The notes under the pieces are model-generated. The model saw nothing but the letters and a program-made list of their open reading frames with translations, was not told where the DNA came from and searched no databases. A DNA stretch of 64,000 nucleotides from Maricaulis sp036231565 (lineage in GTDB: Bacteria > Pseudomonadota > Alphaproteobacteria > Caulobacterales > Maricaulaceae). This document shows, piece by piece, positions 26,646-34,467 of the stretch. A program made the position numbers and the translations under genes. The DNA lies in NCBI GenBank assembly GCA_036231565.1, contig JAZAHA010000019.1:124001-188000 (forward strand). The letters are read 5' to 3'. Position 1 is the first letter of the stretch, and every line of letters starts with the position of its first letter.

Positions 26646-27686
26646 ATGTCCAACTGGTTTTCCCGGTTTTTCGGCCGGGATGTGAAGACGGCTGCGACGA
26701 GCCGGCTGGTCTCGCTGGCGGCGGGGCGGGTGTCGCGCTGGCTGCCGCGGGCGCTGCCGGCGCAGATCGAGGCGGGCTATGCGCGCAATGCGGTGGCCAA
26801 TCGCTGCGTCAGGCTGATCGCCGAGGCCGCCGCCGACGTGCCGTTCCGGGCCTCCGATCCGGCCGTGCAGCGTCTCCTCGACCGGCCCAATGCCGAGACG
26901 TCCGGACCCGAGCTGTGGGAAAAACTCTACGGTTATCTACAGCTGGCAGGAAACGGCTATCTCGAGCTCGTCACCCTGGACGGCGAACCGCGCGAGCTCT
27001 TCAGCCTGCGCCCGGACCGTATGCGTGTGCTGGCCGATCCGACGGGCTGGCCGACCGGGTGGGAGTATGGCGCAGGGGGCTATAAACGCCGCTTCGAGCG
27101 CGATCCGTCCACAGGCCGTTCACAGGTTTTCCACATGCGGCTCTTCCATCCGTCCGACGATCATTACGGCCTCTCGCCGCTGGAACCGGCGGGACGGGCG
27201 GTCGATCTGCACACGGCCGGGGCCGACTGGGCGCGGGCGCTCCTGGACAATGCGGCGCGGCCCTCCGGTGCGCTGGTCTTCAACGGCGCCGACGGACATC
27301 TCACCGAGGACCAGTTCGAACGCCTCAAGGGCGAACTGGCCAACACCCATACCGGCGCGGCCAATGCCGGGCGTCCGCTGCTGCTGGAGGGCGGTCTGGA
27401 CTGGAAGCCGATGGCGATGAGCCCGGCGGAGATGGACTTCATCGAGGCGCGGCGCGAAGCCGCGCGCGAGATCGCGCTGGCCTTCGGCGTGCCGCCGCTC
27501 ATCCTCGGCCTGCCCGGCGATAATACCTATGCCAATTATCGCGAGGCCAATCTCGCCTTCATCCGCCAGACCGTGACGCCGCTGGTGCGCAAGACCGCGC
27601 GGGCGCTGTCGGTCTGGCTGCAGCCCTGGTTCGGCGGGACGCTGACCATCGAGGCCGAGCTGCCCGATCCGGAGGCGACGCCATGA
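26646..27686 (+). CDS. GTA g3: portal protein (HK97 family)
   Basis: Twelve copies should form the portal ring through which DNA enters the capsid. The 346 aa contain the portal pattern YARNAVANRCVRLIAEAAADVPF at the start, AGNGYLELV, FHMRLFHPSDDHYGLSPLEPA and GVPPLILGLPGDNTYANYREA. This is an HK97-type portal at GTA size. GAAAGGACACACC precedes the ATG. It overlaps the next small gene by four bases (ATGA). Confidence 0.95.
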   Translation: MSNWFSRFFGRDVKTAATSRLVSLAAGRVSRWLPRALPAQIEAGYARNAVANRCVRLIAEAAADVPFRASDPAVQRLLDRPNAETSGPELWEKLYGYLQLAGNGYLELVTLDGEPRELFSLRPDRMRVLADPTGWPTGWEYGAGGYKRRFERDPSTGRSQVFHMRLFHPSDDHYGLSPLEPAGRAVDLHTAGADWARALLDNAARPSGALVFNGADGHLTEDQFERLKGELANTHTGAANAGRPLLLEGGLDWKPMAMSPAEMDFIEARREAAREIALAFGVPPLILGLPGDNTYANYREANLAFIRQTVTPLVRKTARALSVWLQPWFGGTLTIEAELPDPEATP

Positions 27687-27922
27687 GCGAGATGCCCCGC
27701 TGGACGCTGCAGCGACAGGTGACCGCCGGCGTCCTCCTCGCCATCGGCCTGCAAAGCGCCGGCGCGCTGATCTGGTCCGGCCGCGTCGCCGAACGCCTCG
27801 ACCAGCTGGAACACGCCAATGACCGCGCCGGCCCGCTCGCCGAACGCCTGGCCCGGCTGGAAGCGGAAATGCGCCTGGCGCGCGAGAGCCTGGTGCGCAT
27901 CGAGCGCCGGATGGAGGAATAG
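27683..27922 (+). CDS. GTA g3.5: small membrane-associated protein with coiled coil
   Basis: The 79-aa product has one hydrophobic segment (VTAGVLLAIGLQSAGALIW) and then a charged coiled coil (RLEAEMRLARESLVRIERRMEE). Its position and size match orfg3.5 of the Rhodobacter GTA, whose role is not settled. It is coupled to the portal gene. The stop codon TAG runs straight into a truncated family A repeat (27923-28056), so the present C-terminus may have been set by the repeat. Confidence 0.75.
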   Translation: MSEMPRWTLQRQVTAGVLLAIGLQSAGALIWSGRVAERLDQLEHANDRAGPLAERLARLEAEMRLARESLVRIERRMEE

Positions 27923-28056
27923 GCGGGGCGAAAGTCCGGACCCAAAATCCCGGTGCGCTTCCAGCTGCCGCTGAAATCGGATCCGCCTCCGGCCAAAAGC
28001 GAGCGTATGGGTCCGGCCCTGCGGCCCGCCTGCGCGGGTCATCCGGCCGGGATGAC
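27923..28056. repeat. Family A palindromic repeat, copy 3, 5'-truncated
   Basis: It begins at GCGGGGCGAAAGTCCGG immediately after the g3.5 stop and ends CCGGCCGGGATGAC. The left inverted end present in copies 1, 2 and 4 is missing or merged with the end of g3.5 (GCCGGATG at the last codons resembles the expected left arm). Confidence 0.8.
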
Positions 28057-28084
28057 ATCGCAAATTCATGAGGAAACCCAAATC

Positions 28085-28510
28085 ATGCCCCAACCCCTCC
28101 TGATCGAGGGTCATGCGAGCCTGTTCGGGCTGGCGGACCTGGCCGGCGATGTTGTGCATCGCGGCGCGTTTGCCCGGACGCTGCGGGCGAAGACGTCGAT
28201 CCCCATGCTGTTCCAGCACGATCCGGCCGAACCGGTCGGCGTGTGGACCGGGCTGCGCGAGGACCGGCGCGGGCTGTTCGTCACCGGCGAGATCCTGGCC
28301 GAGGGGCCGCGCGGACGCACGGCGGCCGGCCTGGTGGCCCGCGGTGCGGTGAACGGTCTGTCCATCGGCTTTCGCACCCGCCGCTCCGCCGCCCGCAAGC
28401 CGCGCGGCCGGGACCTTTTCGACATCGATCTCTGGGAGGTCTCCATCGTGACCTTCCCCATGATGCCGCAGGCCCGCCTGCGGCTTGTCCGGCCTGCCGT
28501 GGCCGCCTGA
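28085..28510 (+). CDS. GTA g4: prohead protease (HK97 family)
   Basis: The 141-aa serine protease should mature the capsid protein by removing its N-terminal scaffold part. Motifs include IEGHASLFG at the start, IPMLFQHDPAEPVGVW (catalytic His of HK97 protease) and GAVNGLSIGFR with the catalytic Ser in NGLS. The ATG at 28085 has GAGGAAA about eight bases before it; upstream in-frame ATGs lie inside the repeat and are rejected. The capsid gene follows 26 bp later, as usual for this pair. Confidence 0.92.
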   Translation: MPQPLLIEGHASLFGLADLAGDVVHRGAFARTLRAKTSIPMLFQHDPAEPVGVWTGLREDRRGLFVTGEILAEGPRGRTAAGLVARGAVNGLSIGFRTRRSAARKPRGRDLFDIDLWEVSIVTFPMMPQARLRLVRPAVAA

Positions 28511-28536
28511 TCTCCTTCACTCAAAAGGGAAAATCC

Positions 28537-29754
28537 ATGACCAAGGAAACCAAGATGACGCCGGTCTCGGCGGAAACCCGGGCCGCGCTGGGCGAGGTGC
28601 TGGCCGCGTTCGAGGCCTTCAAGGAGGCCAATGACGCCCGCCTCGACGAGCTCGACGCCAAGGCGTCGTCTGACGTGCTGCTGGACGACAAGGTCGCCCG
28701 TATCGACGCGGCCCTGACGCAGCAGAAATCCGCTCTCGACCGCCTCCTGCTCGACCGGGCCCGCCCCGGTCTCGACGGCGCTCCGGCCAATGCCGGCTCG
28801 GCCGCCTGGTCGGACTATATGCGCCGCGGCGATGCGGCCGGGCTGAATGAGGGCAAGTCGGCCAGCGCGGGCTCGGACGCCGATGGCGGCTATGTCGTGC
28901 CGGCGGAAACCGAGGCGCGCATCGATCGCCTCCTGACCGAAGCCTCGCCGATCCGCGCCATCGCCTCGGTGCGCCAGACCTCGGCGGGCATCTTCCGCAA
29001 GCCCGTCTCGAAAGGCGGCGCTGCCACGGGCTGGGTCGCCGAGACCGCCGCGCGGCCGGAGACGGACAGCCCGACGCTGGACCTGATCGATTTCCCCTGC
29101 GCCGAGCTCTACGCCATGCCGGCCGCCACCCAGCAATTGCTGGACGATGCCATGGTGGATATCGAGCAATGGCTGGCGGAAGAGGTGCGGGATGTCTTCG
29201 CCGTCCAGGAGGGTGCGGCCTTCGTCAATGGCAATGGTTCGGGCAAGCCGCGCGGTTTCCTCAACTATACCAAGGCCGCCGAAGGCACACAGGCCTGGGG
29301 CGAGATGGGCTATGTCGCGACCGGAACGGATGGCGGTTTCGATGCCGGCGATCCGGCCGACGCGCTGATCGATCTCGTCTATGCGCCCAAGACCGCCTAT
29401 CGCGCCCGCGGCCGCTTCGTGATGAACCGCCAGACCGTCTCCGCCGTGCGCCGCTTCAAGGATGCCGACGGCAACTATCTCTGGCAGCCCTCCCTGTCGG
29501 AAGCCGGCACCTCCACCCTGCTGGGCTATCCCGTCACCGAGGCGGAGGACATGCCCGATATCGGCTCGGACGCCTTCGCCATCGCCTTCGGCGATTTCGA
29601 AAAGGGCTATCTCGTCGTCGACCGCCAGGGCGTGGAAGTGCTGCGCGATCCCTATTCCGCCAAACCCTACGTCCTCTTCTACACCACCAAGCGCGTCGGC
29701 GGCGGCGTGCAGGACTTCGAGGCCATCAAGCTGCTGAAGTTCGGGACGTCGTAG
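28537..29754 (+). CDS. GTA g5: major capsid protein (HK97 fold)
   Basis: The 405-aa protein has a helical N-terminal scaffold region (ALGEVLAAFEAFKEANDARLDELD, coiled coil) that the prohead protease would remove. The HK97 core follows: SDADGGYVVPAETEARI, VGWVAETAARPET-like sequence, PAATQQLLDDAMVDIEQWL, FVNGNGSGKPRGFL and the C-terminal LRDPYSAKPYVLFYTTKRVGGGV. These are the usual landmarks of HK97-type and GTA capsids. AAAGGGA precedes the ATG. It is followed by a family A repeat. Confidence 0.95.
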   Translation: MTKETKMTPVSAETRAALGEVLAAFEAFKEANDARLDELDAKASSDVLLDDKVARIDAALTQQKSALDRLLLDRARPGLDGAPANAGSAAWSDYMRRGDAAGLNEGKSASAGSDADGGYVVPAETEARIDRLLTEASPIRAIASVRQTSAGIFRKPVSKGGAATGWVAETAARPETDSPTLDLIDFPCAELYAMPAATQQLLDDAMVDIEQWLAEEVRDVFAVQEGAAFVNGNGSGKPRGFLNYTKAAEGTQAWGEMGYVATGTDGGFDAGDPADALIDLVYAPKTAYRARGRFVMNRQTVSAVRRFKDADGNYLWQPSLSEAGTSTLLGYPVTEAEDMPDIGSDAFAIAFGDFEKGYLVVDRQGVEVLRDPYSAKPYVLFYTTKRVGGGVQDFEAIKLLKFGTS

Positions 29755-29776
29755 AGGCGCCCGCCCACCCTTCCTT

Positions 29777-29941
29777 GTCATCCCGGCCGGATGCCCCGCG
29801 CAGGCGGGGCGCAGCGCCGGGACCCATACGCACCGCTTCTGGCCGCAAGCAGGCTCGTTATCCGCGCCAGCCGGGCGATCACCGGGGTTATGGGTCCCGG
29901 ACTTACGCCCGGCTCAAGGCCGGGCATCCATCCGGGATGAC
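29777..29941. repeat. Family A palindromic repeat, copy 4 (divergent centre)
   Basis: The inverted ends GTCATCCCGG and CCGGGATGAC are kept, and the arms GGGACCCATA/TATGGGTCCC are also inverted, but the centre differs from copies 1-3. It lies between capsid gene g5 and g6. Confidence 0.8.
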
Positions 29942-29964
29942 AATACGTTTTGCGAGGTCCCAGA

Positions 29965-30537
29965 ATGTCCCTCACACTCCACACTCCGCCATCCGCGGAG
30001 CCTGTCACGCTGGCCGAAACCAAGCTGCGGCTGCGCATCGGCAATGATGTGCATGACGATGCGATCAGCCAATGGATAGCGGCGGCCCGTGAGCGCGTCG
30101 AGCGGGAAACGGGGCGGGCGCTTCTCGCCCAGACCTGGGTCGAGCGGCGCGACCGCTGGGACGGGGACGGGCGGCTGGCGGCTTTCGGGACGCAGTTCCG
30201 ATTGCTCAAACCGCCGCTGATCGCCCTGGAGGCGGTCACGACATACGACACGGACGGCACGCCGTCGGATCACGATCCGGCGGCGTTTTTTGTGGACACG
30301 ATGGCCGATCCGGGGCGCATCGCGCTGAAGCCGGACACGCTCTGGCCCGAGCCGGGCCGCGCGACAGGCGGGATCGAGATCCGCTTCCGTGCCGGCTATG
30401 GCGATCAGCCTGCCGATGTACCCGCGCCGTTGCGCGAGGCGATCCTGCAGCTGGTGAAAGCCATGTCCGAAGGCGGCGACGCCCTGCCGCCGGTCGCCGG
30501 CAGCCTGATGGCGCCCTACCGCCGGGTGACATTGTGA
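29965..30537 (+). CDS. GTA g6: head-tail connector/adaptor protein
   Basis: The 190-aa protein is of the phiE125 gp8/TIGR02215 kind, which forms the adaptor ring under the portal. The start HTPPSAEPVTLAETKLRLRI and the segment WIAAARERVERETGRALLAQTW are characteristic, as is the beta-rich middle and GGIEIRFRAGYGD. GAGGT is seven bases before the ATG at 29965. Its stop overlaps the next start (GTG) as GTGA, so g6 and g8 are coupled and no room exists for a g7 gene between them. Confidence 0.88.
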   Translation: MSLTLHTPPSAEPVTLAETKLRLRIGNDVHDDAISQWIAAARERVERETGRALLAQTWVERRDRWDGDGRLAAFGTQFRLLKPPLIALEAVTTYDTDGTPSDHDPAAFFVDTMADPGRIALKPDTLWPEPGRATGGIEIRFRAGYGDQPADVPAPLREAILQLVKAMSEGGDALPPVAGSLMAPYRRVTL

Positions 30538-30941
30538 GCGGGCCGGAAGCGGGGCTGCGCGCCGTGATCGATGCGGCGCTCAAGGCCGATCCGGCGATCC
30601 AGGCCGTGCTGGGCGACCCGGTGCGGCTGACCGCCCGGCGCGGCCGGCGCACCCCCTATCCCAATGCCAGCTGGGGACGGATCGAGACCGTGGAAACCGG
30701 CGCCGATGGCGTGTCGCTGCTGGAATGCCGGCTGAGCCTGGACATCTGGTGCCGCGATGCCGATCCGGCCGAGCTTCTCGGCCCGTTGCGTACCGCGCTG
30801 GCCGGGCTCGACATCGCGCTGCCGGAACCCTGGACCCTGCTCTCGCTTCTGCCCGCCTACAGCGATGTCTTCGCCACGCGCGACACCGATATCCGCCGCG
30901 GCCTGATCCGCCTGAAAGCGGTGATGGGGCGGGCGGGATAG
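30534..30941 (+). CDS. GTA g8: DUF3168 tail terminator protein
   Basis: The 135-aa DUF3168 protein forms the ring that ends the tail tube and joins it to the head. LRAVIDAALKADPAIQAVLGDPVRL at the start and CRLSLDIWCRDADPAELLGPLRTAL in the middle are typical. The start codon is GTG, inside the stop of g6. In the Rhodobacter cluster g7 (head-closure protein) stands between these two genes; it is absent here. A family B repeat follows. Confidence 0.9.
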   Translation: MSGPEAGLRAVIDAALKADPAIQAVLGDPVRLTARRGRRTPYPNASWGRIETVETGADGVSLLECRLSLDIWCRDADPAELLGPLRTALAGLDIALPEPWTLLSLLPAYSDVFATRDTDIRRGLIRLKAVMGRAG

Positions 30942-30945
30942 CCTC

Positions 30946-31131
30946 TTTCCTCCCCACAATACGTGGGGAGGGGGACCGCGCCGCAGCCGCAGGCGAAGGC
31001 GGGGTGGAGGGGCCGCGGCGCCTCGCGCAGCGGCATGTCTGTGCTTCGTCAATGATCCTCCCGGCGCTGCGCGCCGGCCCCTTCGACCCGATGCTTCGCA
31101 TCGGCCCACTTCCCCACGCGTGGGGAAGAAA
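30946..31131. repeat. Family B palindromic repeat, copy 2
   Basis: Opens TTTCCTCCCCACAATACGTG and closes CTTCCCCACGCGTGGGG plus AAGAA, with CTTCGACCCGATGCTTCGC near the right end as in the copy at 17082-17246; the centre differs. It lies between g8 and g9. Confidence 0.8.
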
Positions 31132-31153
31132 ACCCACGAGTGGAGATATGCTG

Positions 31154-31570
31154 ATGACCCTCCAATCCGGGCGCGATGTCCTGTTGCGGATCGGCGATGG
31201 CGGTGAGCCGCCGGCCTTTGCCGCGGCTGCCGGGCTGCGCATGAAGACGATCTCGCTGAATGCGCGGACGGTGGATGTCACCCATGCCGACAGTGCCGAT
31301 GGCTGGCGCGAATTGCTGGCCGGGGCCGGGGTGAAATCCTGTTCCGTCTCCGGCGCAGGCGTTTTCGTCGACGCGGCCGCAGACGCCCAGGTGCGCCAGG
31401 CTTTTTTCGACCAGGCGGCGCGCGACTGGCAATTGGTGATCCCGGGTTTCGGCACGATCACCGGCCCCTTCCTGGTGGCGAGCCTGGATTATTCCGGCCG
31501 CCATGATGGCGAGGCGGCCTGGGCGATGACCCTGGCCTCTGCCGGTGCGCTCACTTTCGAGGCACTCTGA
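31154..31570 (+). CDS. GTA g9: major tail (tube) protein
   Basis: The 138-aa protein builds the tail tube. The TP901-1/TIGR02126 pattern is visible: SGRDVLLRIGD, GLRMKTISLNARTVDVTHADS, WRELLAGAGVKS and a DAQVRQAFFDQAARDWQLVIPGFG stretch. The ATG at 31154 is chosen over 31148 because GGAG is then eight bases upstream. It overlaps g10 as TGATG. Confidence 0.92.
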   Translation: MTLQSGRDVLLRIGDGGEPPAFAAAAGLRMKTISLNARTVDVTHADSADGWRELLAGAGVKSCSVSGAGVFVDAAADAQVRQAFFDQAARDWQLVIPGFGTITGPFLVASLDYSGRHDGEAAWAMTLASAGALTFEAL

Positions 31571-31836
31571 TGGCCAATCCCGTGCGCGGCGAGGTCGAGC
31601 TGGTGGCCGGCGGCGAGACGCATGTCCTTTGCCTGACGCTGGGTGCGCTCGCCGAGATCGAGACGATCTGCGCCGATAGCGCACCGATGACGGCGACCCG
31701 TCTTCTCGCCGTTCTGGAGGCGCTGCTGCGCGGCGGCGGTTCGACGCTGACGGCCAGCGAGATCCGCGCCCTGCCGCTGGACATGGAGACCGCCGCCGGC
31801 GCCGTGGCGGCCTGTTTCGAACGGGCGGGCGCGTGA
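31570..31836 (+). CDS. GTA g10: tail assembly chaperone
   Basis: The 88-aa protein matches the GTA tail assembly chaperone family (Phage_TAC_11 type): NPVRGEVELVAGG at the start, LGALAEIETICADSAP in the middle and a helical C-terminus. It would guide tail tube assembly around the tape measure protein. It is coupled to g9 (TGATG) and to g10.1 (four-base overlap). Confidence 0.82.
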   Translation: MANPVRGEVELVAGGETHVLCLTLGALAEIETICADSAPMTATRLLAVLEALLRGGGSTLTASEIRALPLDMETAAGAVAACFERAGA

Positions 31837-32015
31837 CCGGCGCCATGGACTGGCCGGCCGCGCTGCGCCTGGCCGTGCGGCTGGGCCTGACGCCAAACGC
31901 CTTCTGGCAATTGAGCCTGGCGGAATGGCGCGCCCTGACCGGCGGCGCCGCGCCGGCGCTCGACCGGGCGGCGCTCGATGCCCTTCTTCAACGCTATCCG
32001 GACCCTTCATCATGA
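31833..32015 (+). CDS. GTA g10.1: small tail assembly chaperone (rcc01693 family)
   Basis: The 60-aa protein with MDWPAALRLAVRLGLTPNAFW and LSLAEWRAL belongs to the TIGR02216/Phage_TAC_6 family, the second tail chaperone of GTAs. The start codon is GTG, overlapping the g10 stop by four bases. The stop overlaps the g11 ATG. Confidence 0.85.
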   Translation: MTGAMDWPAALRLAVRLGLTPNAFWQLSLAEWRALTGGAAPALDRAALDALLQRYPDPSS

Positions 32016-32521
32016 CCGATTATTCCGACCGGGCTGGCGAGGCCCTGCAGACGCTGGCCGACGGTCCCGCCCGCCAGGCAGCCGATGCCATTTCCGCCGC
32101 CTTCGAACGCACGGGCGAGACCATCGAGCAGGCGCTGGGCCGGGCGGCGCGCTCGGGCGAGACCAGTTTTTCGCGCATGACCGACGCCATCCTGCGCGAT
32201 CTGGCGCGGCTGGCCGCCGAACAGCTGATCGAGAAACCGCTGGAAGGCGCCATCAATCGCGCCCTGTCCGGTCTCGACCTGTTCGGTGCCCGGGCCGGGG
32301 GCGGACCGGTGACACCGGGCGGCGCCTATCTGGTCGGCGAACGCGGACCGGAACTGTTCACGCCCGCCAGTGCCGGCGAGATCGGCCCGGCCGGGGCGCC
32401 GAATGTCACCGTCAATCTTGTCCTGCCGCCGGGCAGTGACGCCCGCGCCGTCGAAGGCTCGCAGACCCGCATCGCGCGGGCACTGGCCCGGGCCGTTGCC
32501 CGGGGGAGCCGCTGGTCATGA
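32012..32521 (+). CDS. GTA g11: tail tape measure protein (short)
   Basis: The 169-aa protein has a helical N-terminal half (AADAISAAFERTGETIEQAL, MTDAILRDLARLAAEQLIEKP) and a Gly-rich C-terminal part with GGAYLVGERGPELFTP, which is typical of phage tape measure proteins. At 169 aa it is shorter than the ~220 aa of the Rhodobacter GTA, which would predict a shorter tail. The ATG at 32012 sits in the g10.1 stop; the stop overlaps g12 by four bases. Confidence 0.85.
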   Translation: MTDYSDRAGEALQTLADGPARQAADAISAAFERTGETIEQALGRAARSGETSFSRMTDAILRDLARLAAEQLIEKPLEGAINRALSGLDLFGARAGGGPVTPGGAYLVGERGPELFTPASAGEIGPAGAPNVTVNLVLPPGSDARAVEGSQTRIARALARAVARGSRWS

Positions 32522-33138
32522 GCGCGTTTCACGAGATCCGCTTTCCCTTCGCCATCGGCCTGGGCGCCTCCGGCGGGCCGGAGCGGCGAACCGAGGTCGT
32601 CACGCTGGTCTCCGGCCGCGAGGAGCGCAATTCGCCCTGGGCGAATTCCCGCCGTCGCTGGGATGCCGGGCCGGGTATTGCCTCGCTGGACGATATCCAC
32701 ACCCTCCTGGCCTTCTTCGAGGCGCGACGGGGCCGGCTGCACGGTTTCCGCTTCCGCGACCCGCTGGACAACCGCTCCTGCGCGCCCACGGCCGAACCTT
32801 CGCCGGCGGACCAGGTTCTGGGGACAGGCGATGGCGGGGCGGCTGCCTTCCAGCTGGTCAAACACTATGCCAGCGGTGCGCAGAGCTGGACCCGCATCAT
32901 CGCCAAACCGGTCGAGGGATCGGTGCGCGCCGCCATCGACGGTGCGGAAACGCCCGTCACCACCGATCACACGACCGGCCTCATCACCTTCGACACCCCG
33001 CCCGCACCGGGCGCCGTGATCACCGCCGGCTTCGCCTTCGACTGCCCGGTCCGCTTCGACACCGACCGCCTCGACATCGCCCTCGACACGGTCGGGGCCG
33101 GGGCCGTGCCGCATGTGCCGCTGGTGGAGCTGATTTAG
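32518..33138 (+). CDS. GTA g12: distal tail protein (DUF2460)
   Basis: The 206-aa DUF2460/TIGR02217 protein forms the distal tail ring that joins the tube to the baseplate hub. FHEIRFPFAIGLGASGGPERRTEVV, IHTLLAFFEARRGRLHGFRFRDP and the CPVRFDTDRLDIALD near the C-terminus identify it. It ends the coupled block g9-g12. A family C repeat starts five bases after the stop. Confidence 0.93.
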   Translation: MSAFHEIRFPFAIGLGASGGPERRTEVVTLVSGREERNSPWANSRRRWDAGPGIASLDDIHTLLAFFEARRGRLHGFRFRDPLDNRSCAPTAEPSPADQVLGTGDGGAAAFQLVKHYASGAQSWTRIIAKPVEGSVRAAIDGAETPVTTDHTTGLITFDTPPAPGAVITAGFAFDCPVRFDTDRLDIALDTVGAGAVPHVPLVELI

Positions 33139-33142
33139 CAGT

Positions 33143-33303
33143 GCGCGCTGCCGCGCTCTGCGCCGCTTCGCGCCGCCCCCTCAGTCCGCTGGCGCGGACA
33201 GCTCCCCCGCAAGCGGGGCGAGCCCTGAACCAGGCTTCCCCTGCGTCAGCGGGGGAAGTGGCCGAACCCGGCCAGAGGCCGGGTGAGGTCGAAGGGGGTG
33301 AGT
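33143..33303 (+). repeat. Family C palindromic repeat, copy 2 (order Y-X, 161 bp)
   Basis: It starts GCGCGCTGCCGCGCTCTG, contains CCCCTCAGTCCGCTGGCGCG and CCAGGCTTCCCCTGCGTCAG, and ends GTCGAAGGGGGTGAGT. It is the reverse complement, with only about eight to ten differences, of 34468-34628. Together they flank g13 and g14. Confidence 0.9.
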
Positions 33304-33328
33304 GCGCCGTATTCCGAAAGGACATCCC

Positions 33329-33994
33329 ATGCTCACGTTTTCCCCTGCGCTCGAGGCCGTGCTGGCTTCGGGGGTGACGACGCTGTGCTGGTGCTGGCGA
33401 GTGACGCGCCGGGACGGGGCGGTGTTCGGCTTTACCGATCACGACCGCGACCTGACCGTGGACGGGCTGGTTTTCATGGCCGGGTCCGGCTTTGGCGGCG
33501 CGGATCGCGAGTGCGCGGCCGGGTTTGCACCGGGTCAGACAGGGCTTGCCGGCGCGCTGGATGCGGAGACGGTGACGCAGGCCGATCTGGAGGCCGGGCT
33601 GTGGTCCGGGGCGCAGGTGGAGATCCTGCGGGTGGACTGGTCGGCGCCGGAGATTTTCGTGCGCACGGCCCGCGGCGAGCTGGGCGAGATCCGCTGCCGT
33701 GACGGCCGGTTCGAGGCGGACCTGCTGGGGCCGGCCCACCGGCTGGAGACGATGACGGGCCGGGTGTTCGCCCGCCGCTGCGATGCGGAACTGGGCGATG
33801 CGCGCTGCGGGGTCGATCCGGGGCATGGCGGGTTTGCGCTGGGCTGCGACAAGCGCTTTGCCACCTGCCGCGACCGGTTTGCCAACACGCTGAACTTCCG
33901 CGGTTTTCCCTACATGGTCGGCAATGACATGCTGCAGGCCTCGCCCGCCAGCGAACCGGTCCGCGATGGCGGATCGCGGGGGCTCGTATCATGA
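33329..33994 (+). CDS. GTA g13: baseplate hub protein (DUF2163)
   Basis: The 221-aa protein of the DUF2163/TIGR02218 family is part of the tail hub. VTTLCWCWRVTRRDGAVFGFTDHDRDL at the start and the Cys-containing FARRCDAELGDARCGVD and FATCRDRFANTLNFRGFPYM at the end are diagnostic; the Cys cluster is a known iron-sulfur/metal site in the Rhodobacter hub protein family. AAAGGA precedes the ATG at 33329. It overlaps g14 by four bases. Confidence 0.92.
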   Translation: MLTFSPALEAVLASGVTTLCWCWRVTRRDGAVFGFTDHDRDLTVDGLVFMAGSGFGGADRECAAGFAPGQTGLAGALDAETVTQADLEAGLWSGAQVEILRVDWSAPEIFVRTARGELGEIRCRDGRFEADLLGPAHRLETMTGRVFARRCDAELGDARCGVDPGHGGFALGCDKRFATCRDRFANTLNFRGFPYMVGNDMLQASPASEPVRDGGSRGLVS

Positions 33995-34467
33995 GCCGGG
34001 CGCAGGTGCTGAAGGAGGCGCGGACCTGGCTGGGCACGCCCTATTGCCACCAGGCCAGCCGCCGCGGGGCGGGGTGTGACTGTCTGGGCCTGATCCGCGG
34101 TGTCTGGCGGGCGCTTTATGGCGCCGAGCCGGAGAGCGTGCCGGCCTATACGCCGGACTGGGCCGAGGTGGCGGGCGAGGAAACGCTGCGCGATGCGGCG
34201 ATGCGGCATCTCGTGGAGATCGATCGCGCCGCCGCGCGGCCCGGCGATGTCCTTCTCTTCCGGCCCGACCTGGCCGGCCCCGCCAAGCATTGCGCCATCC
34301 TCTCCGCCCGCGACCGCATCATCCATGCGTATTGGGGGCGGGCGGTTGCCGAGACCGCCCTGTCGCCCTGGTGGCAGCGGCGCTGCGTGGCGGCCTTCGC
34401 CTTTCCCGAATGCGAAGCTGACCAGCCCGCACGGTCGCTGGCCGAGCGGGTGTTTGGTCCTTCCTAG
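33991..34467 (+). CDS. GTA g14: NlpC/P60 cell-wall peptidase of the tail
   Basis: The 158-aa cysteine peptidase should cut peptide cross-links of the recipient cell wall during DNA entry. The catalytic Cys31 lies in GCDCLGLIRGVWR and the catalytic His100 in AKHCAILS. TIGR02219 is the matching family. The stop is followed directly by the inverted family C repeat at 34468. Confidence 0.93.
   Translation: MSRAQVLKEARTWLGTPYCHQASRRGAGCDCLGLIRGVWRALYGAEPESVPAYTPDWAEVAGEETLRDAAMRHLVEIDRAAARPGDVLLFRPDLAGPAKHCAILSARDRIIHAYWGRAVAETALSPWWQRRCVAAFAFPECEADQPARSLAERVFGPS

Noticed and set aside
27953..28084. N-terminal extension of the prohead protease through the repeat
   Set aside because: Those codons are repeat sequence; the ATG at 28085 has a proper ribosome binding site and starts at the family homology.
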